Below are positions 25,557 through 33,668 of a DNA stretch of 64,000 nucleotides, piece by piece. Position 1 is the stretch's first letter, and each line of letters begins with the position of its first letter. The stretch lies in assembly GCA_051201605.1 (NCBI GenBank), contig CP179201.1, positions 558,001 to 622,000 on the forward strand, given 5' to 3'. The position numbers and the translations under genes were made by a program. This DNA is from CABZJG01 sp902512685. GTDB taxonomy: Bacteria > Pseudomonadota > Alphaproteobacteria > Rhodobacterales > Rhodobacteraceae. Below the pieces are notes generated by a model. That model ran no database searches. It was not told the origin of the DNA and saw nothing but the letters and a program-made list of their open reading frames with translations.

Positions 25557-26230
25557 CAGCGTTCTCCTTTCGCAAGGCGTTCAGCCACCGCCTGCAGGAT
25601 CGCCAGTGCTGCGCGGGTCTCGGTTCTGCCACGATTGTCCAATGCCGGGGCAAGTCCGAAAATTGCTGCGGCGATTACATTGCCCGGGGTGGCGTCGATT
25701 TGCGCGATCATCTGTGCGGGTGACAACCCGGTCAGGCGGCTCGGGTGTGACATCCAGATGCCCGCAAGTTCGTTTAAATCCACAGACAGAATGACCGGTT
25801 GGGTTTTGGGCAAATTGCCCGCAATGCCCCCTGTGACCGGAACGACAGGAACATCAGCACCTGCGACCTTTTGTGCAGCGGTGCCAAGCGCCTGCAGGCC
25901 GCTGGAATCGCCACCAACCAGTACCATCCGCGCACCAGATTCCAGAACCGCCTCGCATTGTGAGATAATTGCGGAAAAATGCTTATCCGGCTCAAGCGGA
26001 AAGACGTTCACATCCCCCAGATCAATGGCATTTGCGGGTACCTTTCCGGGCCGGGAGGCGTATCTTAACTGCCTTGCGAGGTAGCGTTGCCCTGCCGCAG
26101 GCCGGTCGAGATTGTCACAAAAATACCCTGCTATCGCGACCTGCCCAGGCACGAGATCCTCCAGATCGCCAACAGGTACGCCCAGAAAACTGGGAATCGT
26201 ATCAAACTGTATTTGCGCCGCATCACCCAT
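25556..26230 (-). CDS. Degenerate ureohydrolase-fold paralogue (pseudoenzyme 2)
   Basis: 224 residues, shorter than the family norm of about 300. Retained pieces are VAIAGYFCDNLDRPAAGQRY (N-terminal loop), DLGDVN near 70, LVGGDSSG where the metal histidine of GGDH is replaced by serine, and VILSVDLNELAG where the second aspartate of SxDxD is asparagine. The whole Asp-x-His-x-Asp segment is absent, which accounts for the short length. It shares a base with its downstream neighbour and overlaps the upstream one by eight. Probably a structural partner of the active enzyme; this is inference. Confidence 0.78.
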   Translation of the reverse strand: MGDAAQIQFDTIPSFLGVPVGDLEDLVPGQVAIAGYFCDNLDRPAAGQRYLARQLRYASRPGKVPANAIDLGDVNVFPLEPDKHFSAIISQCEAVLESGARMVLVGGDSSGLQALGTAAQKVAGADVPVVPVTGGIAGNLPKTQPVILSVDLNELAGIWMSHPSRLTGLSPAQMIAQIDATPGNVIAAAIFGLAPALDNRGRTETRAALAILQAVAERLAKGER

Positions 26231-26993
26231 GACGCAATGCCGCGTTCAGGGTTTCAATGGCCGCCAATTCCGATATGCCCCGCGTGTCCCGCGCAGGCGC
26301 AAGGCCAGTGATCGCAATCGCCTGCCAGTTACAGGACATTGCACCGATGACAGAAACCAACGTTTCGGGTTTCATCCCACCGGGATTAAGGCCGACAGCA
26401 CCGGCTGCATGCCCCAGATCAATGACCGATATGTCGATCCAAAGAACAGCGCGCTCGGGCATGCCAGAAAAGTCGGCGTGCCCCTCATCCAACTGCCGAG
26501 CGGTACGCCATTCCATCGCGCGCTGGCTGATCTGATCCCATTCCTCGGCAGGCTGGTCGCCGTTCAGACCCACCCAGACCGTGTTTTCCGCGCGCTCGAT
26601 GAGATCGCGCCGGGCCCGTGGCATGGCCGCGACAACCAGCAGATCGGGCAGGGCCCGCAGCACCGCCGAGGCAACATCAGACGCGCCACCCAGAACAACA
26701 GGCTTTACGCCGCTATCCACCATTTGCGTCACAAGCTGCATCAATACTCCGGACCAATCGCCCGACAGGTCCAGATTTCCCAGATCCCGGCCATTTGCAG
26801 GCAGTATGGTTTCAAGCTGCCCGGACATCCTGCGTAATGCATCCGGTGCCAAAGAGGTGCCGGAACGCGGTCCGCCATCAACCTCGCTTGGAACACCCAA
26901 AACCCCGACATCACCAGCCTCACATTTCGAAAACTCGCCAAATGGCAGACCGGCATAGCCAGCTGTTATCAATCGTCTTTGCGCGTTATTCAT
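26223..26993 (-). CDS. Degenerate ureohydrolase-fold paralogue (pseudoenzyme 3), first gene of operon
   Basis: 256 residues. Family traits are GVLGVPSEVDGGPRSGTSLA at the N-terminus, RDLGNLDL near 70, VLGGASD where GGDH has become GGAS (102-105), and LWIDISVIDLGHAAG where SxDxDxxD has become IDISVID. The Asp-x-His-x-Asp segment is missing. The gene starts 85 bases from the divergent IclR gene and leads the nine-gene operon, so it is made first. Its loss of ligands is independent of the other two paralogues in detail, pointing to separate specialisation. Confidence 0.8.
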   Translation of the reverse strand: MNNAQRRLITAGYAGLPFGEFSKCEAGDVGVLGVPSEVDGGPRSGTSLAPDALRRMSGQLETILPANGRDLGNLDLSGDWSGVLMQLVTQMVDSGVKPVVLGGASDVASAVLRALPDLLVVAAMPRARRDLIERAENTVWVGLNGDQPAEEWDQISQRAMEWRTARQLDEGHADFSGMPERAVLWIDISVIDLGHAAGAVGLNPGGMKPETLVSVIGAMSCNWQAIAITGLAPARDTRGISELAAIETLNAALRHG

Positions 26994-27010
26994 TGCCGGA
27001 TGCTTTCATT

Positions 27011-27030
27011 AATTGCGATTTCCAATTGCG
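27011..27030. promoter_or_regulatory. Tandem AATTGCG repeats in IclR/ureohydrolase intergenic region
   Basis: AATTGCG occurs at 27011-27017 and again at 27024-27030, in the same direction and 13 bases apart, in the 85-base gap between the divergent operons. Their position suits a regulator site, possibly for the IclR protein. The evidence is positional only. Confidence 0.35.
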
Positions 27031-27078
27031 TCCAAACCAGTTATAAATACCCACGAACTTGCGTCGAAAGGTCTGCCT

Positions 27079-27786
27079 ATGCCCGACAAGCCCCAAACCC
27101 CAGACACAAATGGTGGTGTCGAAGCGGTTGAACGTGCATTGCGTGTTCTGGACAGCTTTGAACCCGGTGATGCGGGTCTGTCTCTGAAGGAAGTTGCGGA
27201 TCGCAGTGGTGTCAACAAGGCGACAATCCTGCGTCTGAGCGTCTCGCTTGAAAAGTTTGGCCATATCACGCGAGACGGCGAAGGCCTGTTTCACCTCGGC
27301 CCGTCTTTGTGGCGCCTGGGGTCCGTCTTTCGTCAGAACCTGCGCATGGGGCCTATTGTGCGCCCGGTGCTGGCGAACTTGGTGAATGCGACGGGAGAAA
27401 GTGCTTCGTTTTATGTGCAACGCGGCAATTCCGGTGTTTGTCTTTACCGTGTCAACTCGCCAAGGCTTGCGCGGGATCACGTCGAAGAAGGCGAGATCAT
27501 TCCATTGAGTGTGGGCTCGTCGGGCCAAGTACTGGATGCCTATTCTATCCGGCAAGGCAAACAGGCCAACAGCATTCGGAAGGCCGGGTACTATCTTAGT
27601 CTCGGCGAACGTGATCCGGACGTTGCTGGATTGTCTGTGCCGGTTCTTGGGCCGGAGGGTGAACTGCTGGGTGCCGTCAGCCTGTCGGGATTGCGGGTTC
27701 GATTCAGCGAAACCGCTGTCGAAGGCTATCGCGCCGCGGTCCTCGATACCGCCCGCCAGATCCGGGCCGAAATTGGTGAGATCTAG
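27079..27786 (+). CDS. IclR-family transcriptional regulator
   Basis: 235 residues from ATG 27079, which has a GAAAGG site ahead; an upstream ATG in the same frame would reach into the divergent promoter. The N-terminal winged HTH is VERALRVLDSFEP...LSLKEVADRSGVNKATILRL, and the C-terminal half is the IclR effector domain (SFYVQRGNSGVCLYRVNS, SVGSSGQVLDAY). It is divergent from the ureohydrolase operon and convergent with the ABC transporter operon, so it probably governs one or both in response to the imported compound or an intermediate. Confidence 0.92.
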   Translation: MPDKPQTPDTNGGVEAVERALRVLDSFEPGDAGLSLKEVADRSGVNKATILRLSVSLEKFGHITRDGEGLFHLGPSLWRLGSVFRQNLRMGPIVRPVLANLVNATGESASFYVQRGNSGVCLYRVNSPRLARDHVEEGEIIPLSVGSSGQVLDAYSIRQGKQANSIRKAGYYLSLGERDPDVAGLSVPVLGPEGELLGAVSLSGLRVRFSETAVEGYRAAVLDTARQIRAEIGEI

Positions 27787-27794
27787 AGCGAGCA

Positions 27795-28598
27795 TCAATT
27801 ATCAACATTCTTGCTGCGGCCAATCAGCTGAACGCCGATCAGCGCCGCGACTGACACAACAATCAGGCAGGTGGATATCGCGGCAATTGTCGGATCAAGG
27901 TGATCACGCATTGAGTTGAACATGCGACGGGTAATAGTGGCGTTGTCACCACCGGAGACCAGCATCGAAATCACAACCTCGTCCAGGGACGTGACGAAGG
28001 CCAGAAAGGCCCCAGTCTGGATCGAGAATTTGACTTGCGGTACGGTCACCGTCCACAAAGCATATGCCCGTGATGCCCCTAGGCTGCGCGCTGCCAATTC
28101 CTGATCGAAATCATAGCTCTGCAAACCCGACATCACGGTCACGATCACAAAGGGTAGCGCCAGCGCCGTATGAGCGATGACAATTCCGGCGAGCGTGTAA
28201 TTGAGCCCTAGCTTGGCATAAAGGCTGAACACCCCCACGGCGATCAGGATCACAGGTACGACAAGGGGCATGATCACAAGAATCTGCGCAGTGCTCCTGA
28301 TCCGCGGGGCGGAACAATGCAAACCATAAGCACAAAGTGAGCCTAAAGGTGTCGCAATCGCGGCGGTCAGCACCGCAGCTATCAGCGAGATCTTCGTGGC
28401 GCTCATCCATTCTGAGGATGTGAAATAGGACTCGTACCACCGAAGCGAGAACGACCTTGGAGGGAACTCTAAAAAAGTCGCCCCTCCAAACGAGATCGGG
28501 ATGACAATAAGTGTGGGCAGGATCAGAAAGAATAGCACTGCGATGCCGACCACCGTCAGCCACATACCATCAATCTTGCGTTGTCCGACTTGCTCCAT
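27795..28598 (-). CDS. ABC transporter permease (PotC type, spermidine/putrescine family)
   Basis: 267 residues from the ATG at 28596-28598 (MEQVGQRKIDG). About six membrane segments; the cytoplasmic EAA loop is ELAARSLGASRAYALWTVTVP. It is the last gene of the leftward transporter operon, 10 bases after the first permease. The pair resembles polyamine-type importers, whose substrates include polyamines, GABA and other charged amines. Confidence 0.9.
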   Translation of the reverse strand: MEQVGQRKIDGMWLTVVGIAVLFFLILPTLIVIPISFGGATFLEFPPRSFSLRWYESYFTSSEWMSATKISLIAAVLTAAIATPLGSLCAYGLHCSAPRIRSTAQILVIMPLVVPVILIAVGVFSLYAKLGLNYTLAGIVIAHTALALPFVIVTVMSGLQSYDFDQELAARSLGASRAYALWTVTVPQVKFSIQTGAFLAFVTSLDEVVISMLVSGGDNATITRRMFNSMRDHLDPTIAAISTCLIVVSVAALIGVQLIGRSKNVDN

Positions 28599-28608
28599 TT
28601 TCAGCTCC

Positions 28609-29511
28609 TCAGCGCATGAATAGTTTGTCGAGGCCAAAGACACGGTTCATCAGCCAGATCATCGCCAGTGCCAACAGCAGAAGGACAACGCCCAAGGCTG
28701 ATGCCGCACCCCAATTGGAATAGACGGTGATGGTGCTTTCAATCCGCTGCGCCAGCATCTGTACCCGGCCACCGCCTAGCAAAGCAGGTGTGACAAAAAA
28801 TCCGAGAGACAGGATGAAGACCAGCACGATGCCGGCAAATAGACCCGGTAAGGACATCGGAAAATACACCCGCCAGAATGCCCCACGCGGGCTCGAGCCA
28901 AGCCCAACAGCGGCCCGGACCAAGTCAGTGTCAATGCCGCGCATGGTGGCATAGAGTGGTAAAATCAGAAACGGCAGCATGACGTGCACCATCCCAATGA
29001 TAGATCCCGTCAGGTTGTGCGCCAGCTGCAACGGTTCGTCGATTGCGCCAATCTTCATCAGCGTCGAATTGATGATCCCTTTGCGCTGCAACAACACCAG
29101 CCAGGCGTAGGTACGCACCAGAATCGACGTCCAGAACGGGACCAGCACGAAAATCATCAGAATGGCTGCTGTTCTGTCCAGCATTCTGGTCAGCCAGTAA
29201 CACAGCGGATATCCTAAGAGGACACAGATCACCGTCACGCTGATGCTGATCTGAAAGGTGACAACAAAGGTCCGCCGATACAAAGGGCTTTCAAAAATAC
29301 GCGCATAGTTTTCCATGCTCAGCTCGCCCGCCGCATTATAAAAGGAGAGCGAGGACAGCCAGAAAACCGGCAGAAACACGACAATCAGAACCACAAGAAC
29401 CGCGGGCAACGAAAGCCCAAAAAACGTCAGACTTTCACGGCGTTCTTCGGATTTGAGTGTGCTTGCGTTCTGAAGGGTCTGAGCAGCCCCATTGGACTCG
29501 GCGTTACTCAT
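28609..29511 (-). CDS. ABC transporter permease (PotB type)
   Basis: 300 residues, about six membrane segments, with the EAA-like loop VRAAVGLGSSPRGAFWRVYFP. A soluble N-terminal extension of about 30 residues (NAESNGAAQTLQNAS) precedes the first helix. It overlaps the ATPase stop by four bases. It forms a heterodimer with the PotC-type permease. Confidence 0.9.
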   Translation of the reverse strand: MSNAESNGAAQTLQNASTLKSEERRESLTFFGLSLPAVLVVLIVVFLPVFWLSSLSFYNAAGELSMENYARIFESPLYRRTFVVTFQISISVTVICVLLGYPLCYWLTRMLDRTAAILMIFVLVPFWTSILVRTYAWLVLLQRKGIINSTLMKIGAIDEPLQLAHNLTGSIIGMVHVMLPFLILPLYATMRGIDTDLVRAAVGLGSSPRGAFWRVYFPMSLPGLFAGIVLVFILSLGFFVTPALLGGGRVQMLAQRIESTITVYSNWGAASALGVVLLLLALAMIWLMNRVFGLDKLFMR

Positions 29512-30593
29512 GACACATGTTCCGGGACGATGATCGTGTCTTCGGGATGCAGGGCAAGGCCAATTTGCTCCCCCTTAGAAGGCAGCCCGGTCTGACCAGC
29601 GCGGTTGGCAGGGACCCGTACATTAATCTGGCCTGCGCTGTCGTGCTGAACGATAACCAGCACGCTGTCGCCTTGATAAATGATGTCGTTGACCTGGCCG
29701 GATAAATTATTGGCTGTTTCAGGGACAGCACCGGAAGTTACCTCCAGCAACTCAGGTCGGATCACCAAGCGATGACCACCGCGACCTTGGGCAATGGGTG
29801 AACTGGACTTCAGCACGCGCCCGCCTAGTTGCGCCGTATCACTGTCCAATTTCACCGGTACTGAAATCGATTCACCGATAAAATCGGCCACAAAGAAACT
29901 GTGAGGCTGACGATAGAGCCGCTCAGGTGTTTCGACCTGCTCGATCCGCCCGTGATTGACCACTGCAATCCGGTCCGACATCGTCAGGGCTTCGCGCTGG
30001 TCATGGGTCACATAGACAATGGTCGCATCCAGTTTTTGATGGAGCGCCTTTAATTCGATCTGCATATGTTCGCGCAGCTTTTTGTCGAGTGCTGAAAGGG
30101 GTTCATCCATCAGGATGATCTGCGGCTCGAATACCATGGCGCGGGCAAGAGCCACACGCTGTCGTTGGCCGCCGGACAATTGAGAGATCCGCCGATCCCC
30201 ATAGCCGCCAAGCTGCACGGTATCCAACGCACGCTCAGCGCGGGTCTTTTGATCCGTCTTGGAAACACCGCGGACTTTCAGAGGATAGGCCACATTTTCT
30301 GCAACTGTCATGAACGGAAACAGCGCGTAGCTTTGAAAAACCATGCCAAGACCACGTTTATGCGGCGGTGTCGCAATCATTTCCTGCCCACCAAACCGGA
30401 TTGATCCGGAATCTGGTCGCGTAAACCCCGCAAGCGCCATCAGGAGTGTTGTCTTACCCGAACCCGATGGCCCAAGCAGTGTCAGAAATTCGCCCGCTGC
30501 GATATTCAGCGAAACATCATCGAGCGCTTTGACCGCTCCGTAGTCCTTGCACAGATTGGAGATGTCGATAGGCTGAGATTGGGTTGCAGACAT
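29508..30593 (-). CDS. ABC transporter ATP-binding protein (PotA type)
   Basis: 361 residues. Walker A GPSGSGKTT, signature LSGGQRQRVALARAM, Walker B IILMDEPLSALD, H-loop VTHDQREA, then a C-terminal TOBE-like regulatory region. It is preceded by its own promoter region, with an operator-like element shared with the binding-protein gene, separated from that gene by the hydrolase. It energises the importer formed with the two downstream permeases. Confidence 0.93.
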   Translation of the reverse strand: MSATQSQPIDISNLCKDYGAVKALDDVSLNIAAGEFLTLLGPSGSGKTTLLMALAGFTRPDSGSIRFGGQEMIATPPHKRGLGMVFQSYALFPFMTVAENVAYPLKVRGVSKTDQKTRAERALDTVQLGGYGDRRISQLSGGQRQRVALARAMVFEPQIILMDEPLSALDKKLREHMQIELKALHQKLDATIVYVTHDQREALTMSDRIAVVNHGRIEQVETPERLYRQPHSFFVADFIGESISVPVKLDSDTAQLGGRVLKSSSPIAQGRGGHRLVIRPELLEVTSGAVPETANNLSGQVNDIIYQGDSVLVIVQHDSAGQINVRVPANRAGQTGLPSKGEQIGLALHPEDTIIVPEHVS

Positions 30594-30640
30594 GATTTAT
30601 CCTCGGCTGGTGGCTGGTGGTTTTGTAACCACTGGTCTAC

Positions 30641-30681
30641 TTTTAAAGAAACGTTTCGATAAATAAAATGTTATTTCATTT
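30641..30681 (-). promoter_or_regulatory. Shared operator-like element, ATPase promoter copy
   Basis: On the minus strand it reads GAAATAACATTTTATTTATC followed by the perfect palindrome GAAACGTTTC (30648-30657) and TTTAAAA. The same arrangement occurs upstream of the binding-protein gene at 32726-32763. The downstream stretch CAGTGGTTACAAAACCACC can also pair with itself. It ends 48-55 bases before the ATPase start. The centre CG palindrome is like LacI-family sites; the regulator could also be the nearby IclR protein. Confidence 0.65.
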
Positions 30682-30799
30682 TTATAAAGACGATGTTGGG
30701 TTGGAACAACGATACTTTTGACCGCGCAGGCGCCATACCACCCTCTGTCTCGGCCGCCAGGACGCTCGATCGTCGCCCACCGGTTGATCGACCCAATAC

Positions 30800-31606
30800 T
30801 CATATTTCGGGCACTTGAGGTTCGAGCTTCGCCGCCTTCAACAAGAATTGCTCTATTGCCTTCGTCGTGCTGCTGGCGCTTTCGATCGTTGGCAAGTGCC
30901 CGCAGTTTTGCAAAACCAATATTTCGCTGCCTACTACGCCGTCTGATATTTCCTGAAGTCCAGTTTTGAAGAACTCTGAGTCGTCACTGCCGCCAATCGA
31001 TAGGACCGGGCACCGAATATCTTTCAGGCTTTCTCGGAAATCCGGCCGCGTTGCGGAGGCGGTCATTTGCCGGCTGATCGTATCGACCGGGTGAGTTTTA
31101 ACCATCGCACGGAAAGATCGCCTTGCATCGTTTGACCTGCTTTCGTTCGAGACGCACGCATCCACGATTTCGTCAACCAAATCCTCGTACCCGCCAGAGT
31201 TCAATCGCTCTATCCAGCGCTGACGCTCTTCAAACTGGGATGGCATTTCTGCCGTGGGCGTAGTGGAGATCAGGACGGCCCCCCAAACTCTGTCAGGGGC
31301 CATGCGCAACACTTCAAGTGCCACATATCCACCCATGCTTATGCCAACCAGAGCAAAGCGAGACGGTGCTTGAGCCAACAGGGTTTCTGCCATTTCAGTT
31401 ATCGTTTCGGCCCGCTCGGTATCGATGAAAAGCGCCTTGAAGGGCGGGCTGATACCTGCGACCTGGTCAGCAAAAACTTCCTCAGTGCAAAGCGCGCCCG
31501 GTATAAAGACAATCGATTCTTTGCTGTTGTTTTTCGCTAACATGAGGGTCCCAGCGTATCTGAGTATCGGGCGCGGCGTAACACTCACCGCGCCCAAAGT
31601 TATCAT
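30800..31606 (-). CDS. Alpha/beta hydrolase
   Basis: 268 residues from an ATG that overlaps the binding-protein stop, or 247 from MLAKNNSKES. Nucleophile elbow GISMGG, acid in GGSDDSEFF and histidine in QNCGHLPTIE complete the triad. The N-terminus FIPGALCTEEVF provides the oxyanion region. Sitting between binding protein and ATPase genes, it probably hydrolyses an ester or amide bond of the imported compound in the cytoplasm. No signal peptide is seen. Confidence 0.88.
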   Translation of the reverse strand: MITLGAVSVTPRPILRYAGTLMLAKNNSKESIVFIPGALCTEEVFADQVAGISPPFKALFIDTERAETITEMAETLLAQAPSRFALVGISMGGYVALEVLRMAPDRVWGAVLISTTPTAEMPSQFEERQRWIERLNSGGYEDLVDEIVDACVSNESRSNDARRSFRAMVKTHPVDTISRQMTASATRPDFRESLKDIRCPVLSIGGSDDSEFFKTGLQEISDGVVGSEILVLQNCGHLPTIESASSTTKAIEQFLLKAAKLEPQVPEI

Positions 31607-32661
31607 TGCTGGATCAGCGTATCAAATTCTTCGGTCAACTCACCCAGCTGTCCGATATAGAATTTCGGATCGACCAGCAGTTGCGGTGCGAAATTTTCAG
31701 GGAAGGTAGGCAGTGCTTTCGCCTGTTCTTCCGTGAGGATGCCGGTCGTGAAGGCATCGCTGTTCGCGGGTCCGAACGGCATCGCTGCGACCAGTCGTGC
31801 TTGGGCTTCCGCGCCAATCATTGCGTTGATCAGCCGCATTGCATTGTCCTTGTTAGGCGCGCCTTTTGGAACCAGCAGACAGTCAACATCCATCGTTGCA
31901 CCATCAAAGGTGAAGTTCACACCGATGCCGTCATCGTTGATATAGCCCACATGGTTTTGCCCCATGTGAATCATGTCAACCTCGCCATCGCGCAAAAGCT
32001 GTGCGGACTGCGCCCCGCCACGATACCAGACTGTCACTTTAGGGGCAATTTCGGCCAGTTTGGCCCAGGCACGCTTCATGCCTTCATCTGTGGCCAACAC
32101 ATCGTAGACCTCTGCCGCAGGTACACCATCGGCCATAAGGGCGGCCTCAAGGTTGTAGTTCACCTTGCCATGCATGCCGCGCTTGCCCGGGAATTTTTCC
32201 ACATCCCAGAAATCGGCCCAGCTGGACGGACCATTGTCACCAAACGCATCTTTGCGATAGGCGATCACCTTTGTGAATGCAAGCAGTCCGACATAGTGGC
32301 TGTCGATCAACCCCTCAGGGATCCCCGTTGTGTCGATCAGGCTGTAGTCAAGCGGCTCAAGCGAACCTTCCTGCTTGAGCGTCTCGCAAGTCGACAACTC
32401 TTGTTCTGTCACATCCCAAGCGACTGCACCCGCATTGATCTGCGCGCGTACGTCCTGAATGCCGTTTGTCGTATCTTCCTTAACCGTAACATTCAGCGCT
32501 TCGGCAGCGGGGGCTAGCAAGGTAGATCGCAATGTATCCTGAAATGAGCCTCCCCAGGATGAAAACACGACCTCGCCTTCGGCGAAGGCAGGTGCCGCCA
32601 TTGCCAAGCTGCTGGCAACGATGCTGGCCGCAAGCGACAGTCTTCTTTCTATTCTTTTCAT
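31603..32661 (-). CDS. ABC transporter substrate-binding protein (PotD/PotF-like)
   Basis: 352 residues. The signal peptide ends in PAFAEGEVVF, and the mature protein starts FSSWGGSFQD, like polyamine-type binding proteins. Later segments YRGGAQSAQLLRDGEVDM and FPENF fit the family. It is the first gene of the transporter operon and overlaps the hydrolase gene by four bases. An operator-like element lies 72 bases upstream of the start. Confidence 0.9.
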   Translation of the reverse strand: MKRIERRLSLAASIVASSLAMAAPAFAEGEVVFSSWGGSFQDTLRSTLLAPAAEALNVTVKEDTTNGIQDVRAQINAGAVAWDVTEQELSTCETLKQEGSLEPLDYSLIDTTGIPEGLIDSHYVGLLAFTKVIAYRKDAFGDNGPSSWADFWDVEKFPGKRGMHGKVNYNLEAALMADGVPAAEVYDVLATDEGMKRAWAKLAEIAPKVTVWYRGGAQSAQLLRDGEVDMIHMGQNHVGYINDDGIGVNFTFDGATMDVDCLLVPKGAPNKDNAMRLINAMIGAEAQARLVAAMPFGPANSDAFTTGILTEEQAKALPTFPENFAPQLLVDPKFYIGQLGELTEEFDTLIQQ

Positions 32662-32725
32662 TTCAGGTTCTCCCTAGATAACTGTTTGGTTGGCGGCCGG
32701 TGGCTTTTTTTAACCGCTGTTCGAT

Positions 32726-32763
32726 TTTTAAAGAAACGTTTCGTTAGACAAAACGTCGTTTCA
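32726..32763 (-). promoter_or_regulatory. Shared operator-like element, binding-protein promoter copy
   Basis: On the minus strand GAAACGACGTTTTGTCTAAC leads into the palindrome GAAACGTTTC (32733-32742) and TTTAAAAA, then CGGTTAAAAAAAGCCACC. It aligns position by position with the element at 30641-30681 upstream of the ATPase. Conservation at two promoters of one transport system supports a real regulator site. Confidence 0.68.
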
Positions 32764-33348
32764 GTTATCTAAGTTCGCCGCCAAAGGTTGTCAAGGGTTC
32801 TTTTGAACGCGCAGACGCTATACCACACGCATTCTCAGCCCAAGAGCCGAACGAAGCGTCGTGTTTCGCACTTATGCCTTTGTGTCTATCTCGTTTCGAT
32901 CTTGCGCATTTGGTATCGGCAGCGAACGTTACCTGTCCCCAAGTGCATTGCCACCGAGTGAAGCTTTTGAGGGACTAAACGGAGTGAAATCTTCCACTCG
33001 CATACCGTAGATCAGTAAATATGAATGGTAGCTTCATAACAGTTTGCGCCACTTGATCCTGGCCTCAGCATTCCGCGCTTTGGGCTCAAAACTGCCATTC
33101 GCTGCGATTTGATTTAATGTCCGCTTAAAGCAGAAAAACTTGCAACAGGTAACATAATTCACCGCCCTGAAACTACTACCTGAGCCCAACATGACCAAGT
33201 GGTCCCAAAAGTGGTCCCGATAAATGGTCCAACCCACTGGTATCATTGAATTTATTCAGAAAACTGGATAAAATAGCGCACCGGGGATGCGACCGAACTT
33301 AATTAAGTTTGTTTATTATCAATATCTTAGTGAGGTTTCATTTTGGAA
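32764..33348. other. Gene-free spacer with TGGTCCC repeats
   Basis: No credible gene; short frames have no domain. Several TGGTCCC repeats lie at 33196-33230. A 17-base string TGACCAAGTGGTCCCAA at 33192-33208 also occurs at 41596-41612, at the edge of the second IS6 remnant. This marks one boundary of the 33-42 kb accessory segment. Confidence 0.5.
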
Positions 33349-33640
33349 AAGTGGTCCCGAAAGCGGTCCTTAGCTGCAAAAATAAGCAATTGGATCTCGC
33401 TTACGAACTGAGAGACAAACCTGTGCCACCAGTACCGGATAAATTCATAGTTTATATCCACCCCTCACTCATGAAGCAGGTCTTCTACATTTCTCAGTGA
33501 GAGTGGAAAACTGACATACGGCATTACTGCGAGTTGGATGATCTCAGGACTGGTTTTGAAGTAGCGGAATGAAAGTTGATTGGGCATAGCTGGGTAGCTA
33601 CTTGCGGGCCTATTGTGAGCAAGGAAGTTTATTCTGGCAG
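33349..33640 (-). pseudogene. IS6-family transposase remnant, copy 1 (decayed)
   Basis: About 292 bp that align along their length with 41601-41891. Translated on the minus strand it gives FRYFKTSPEIIQLAV, FPLSLRNVEDLLHE, then an in-frame TGA, then YWWHRFVSQF, which is the N-terminal HTH region of roseobacter-type IS6 transposases. No start codon remains at the expected place, and the catalytic DDE domain is absent. Both copies are cut at the same inner point, AAGTGGTCCC(G/A), so the truncated form itself seems to have been duplicated. Confidence 0.8.
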
Positions 33641-33668
33641 CGCCTTTGATTGAGCTTGCGTTGGCAAG

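Noticed and set aside
24681..26993. Reading the three short ureohydrolase-like genes as one gene broken by frameshifts
   Set aside because: Each has its own N-terminal family segment and its own LGG region, so they are three full paralogues and not pieces of one.
33034..33246. 70-residue open frame in the spacer before the first IS6 remnant
   Set aside because: No ribosome site, no domain, and it runs through the TGGTCCC repeats.
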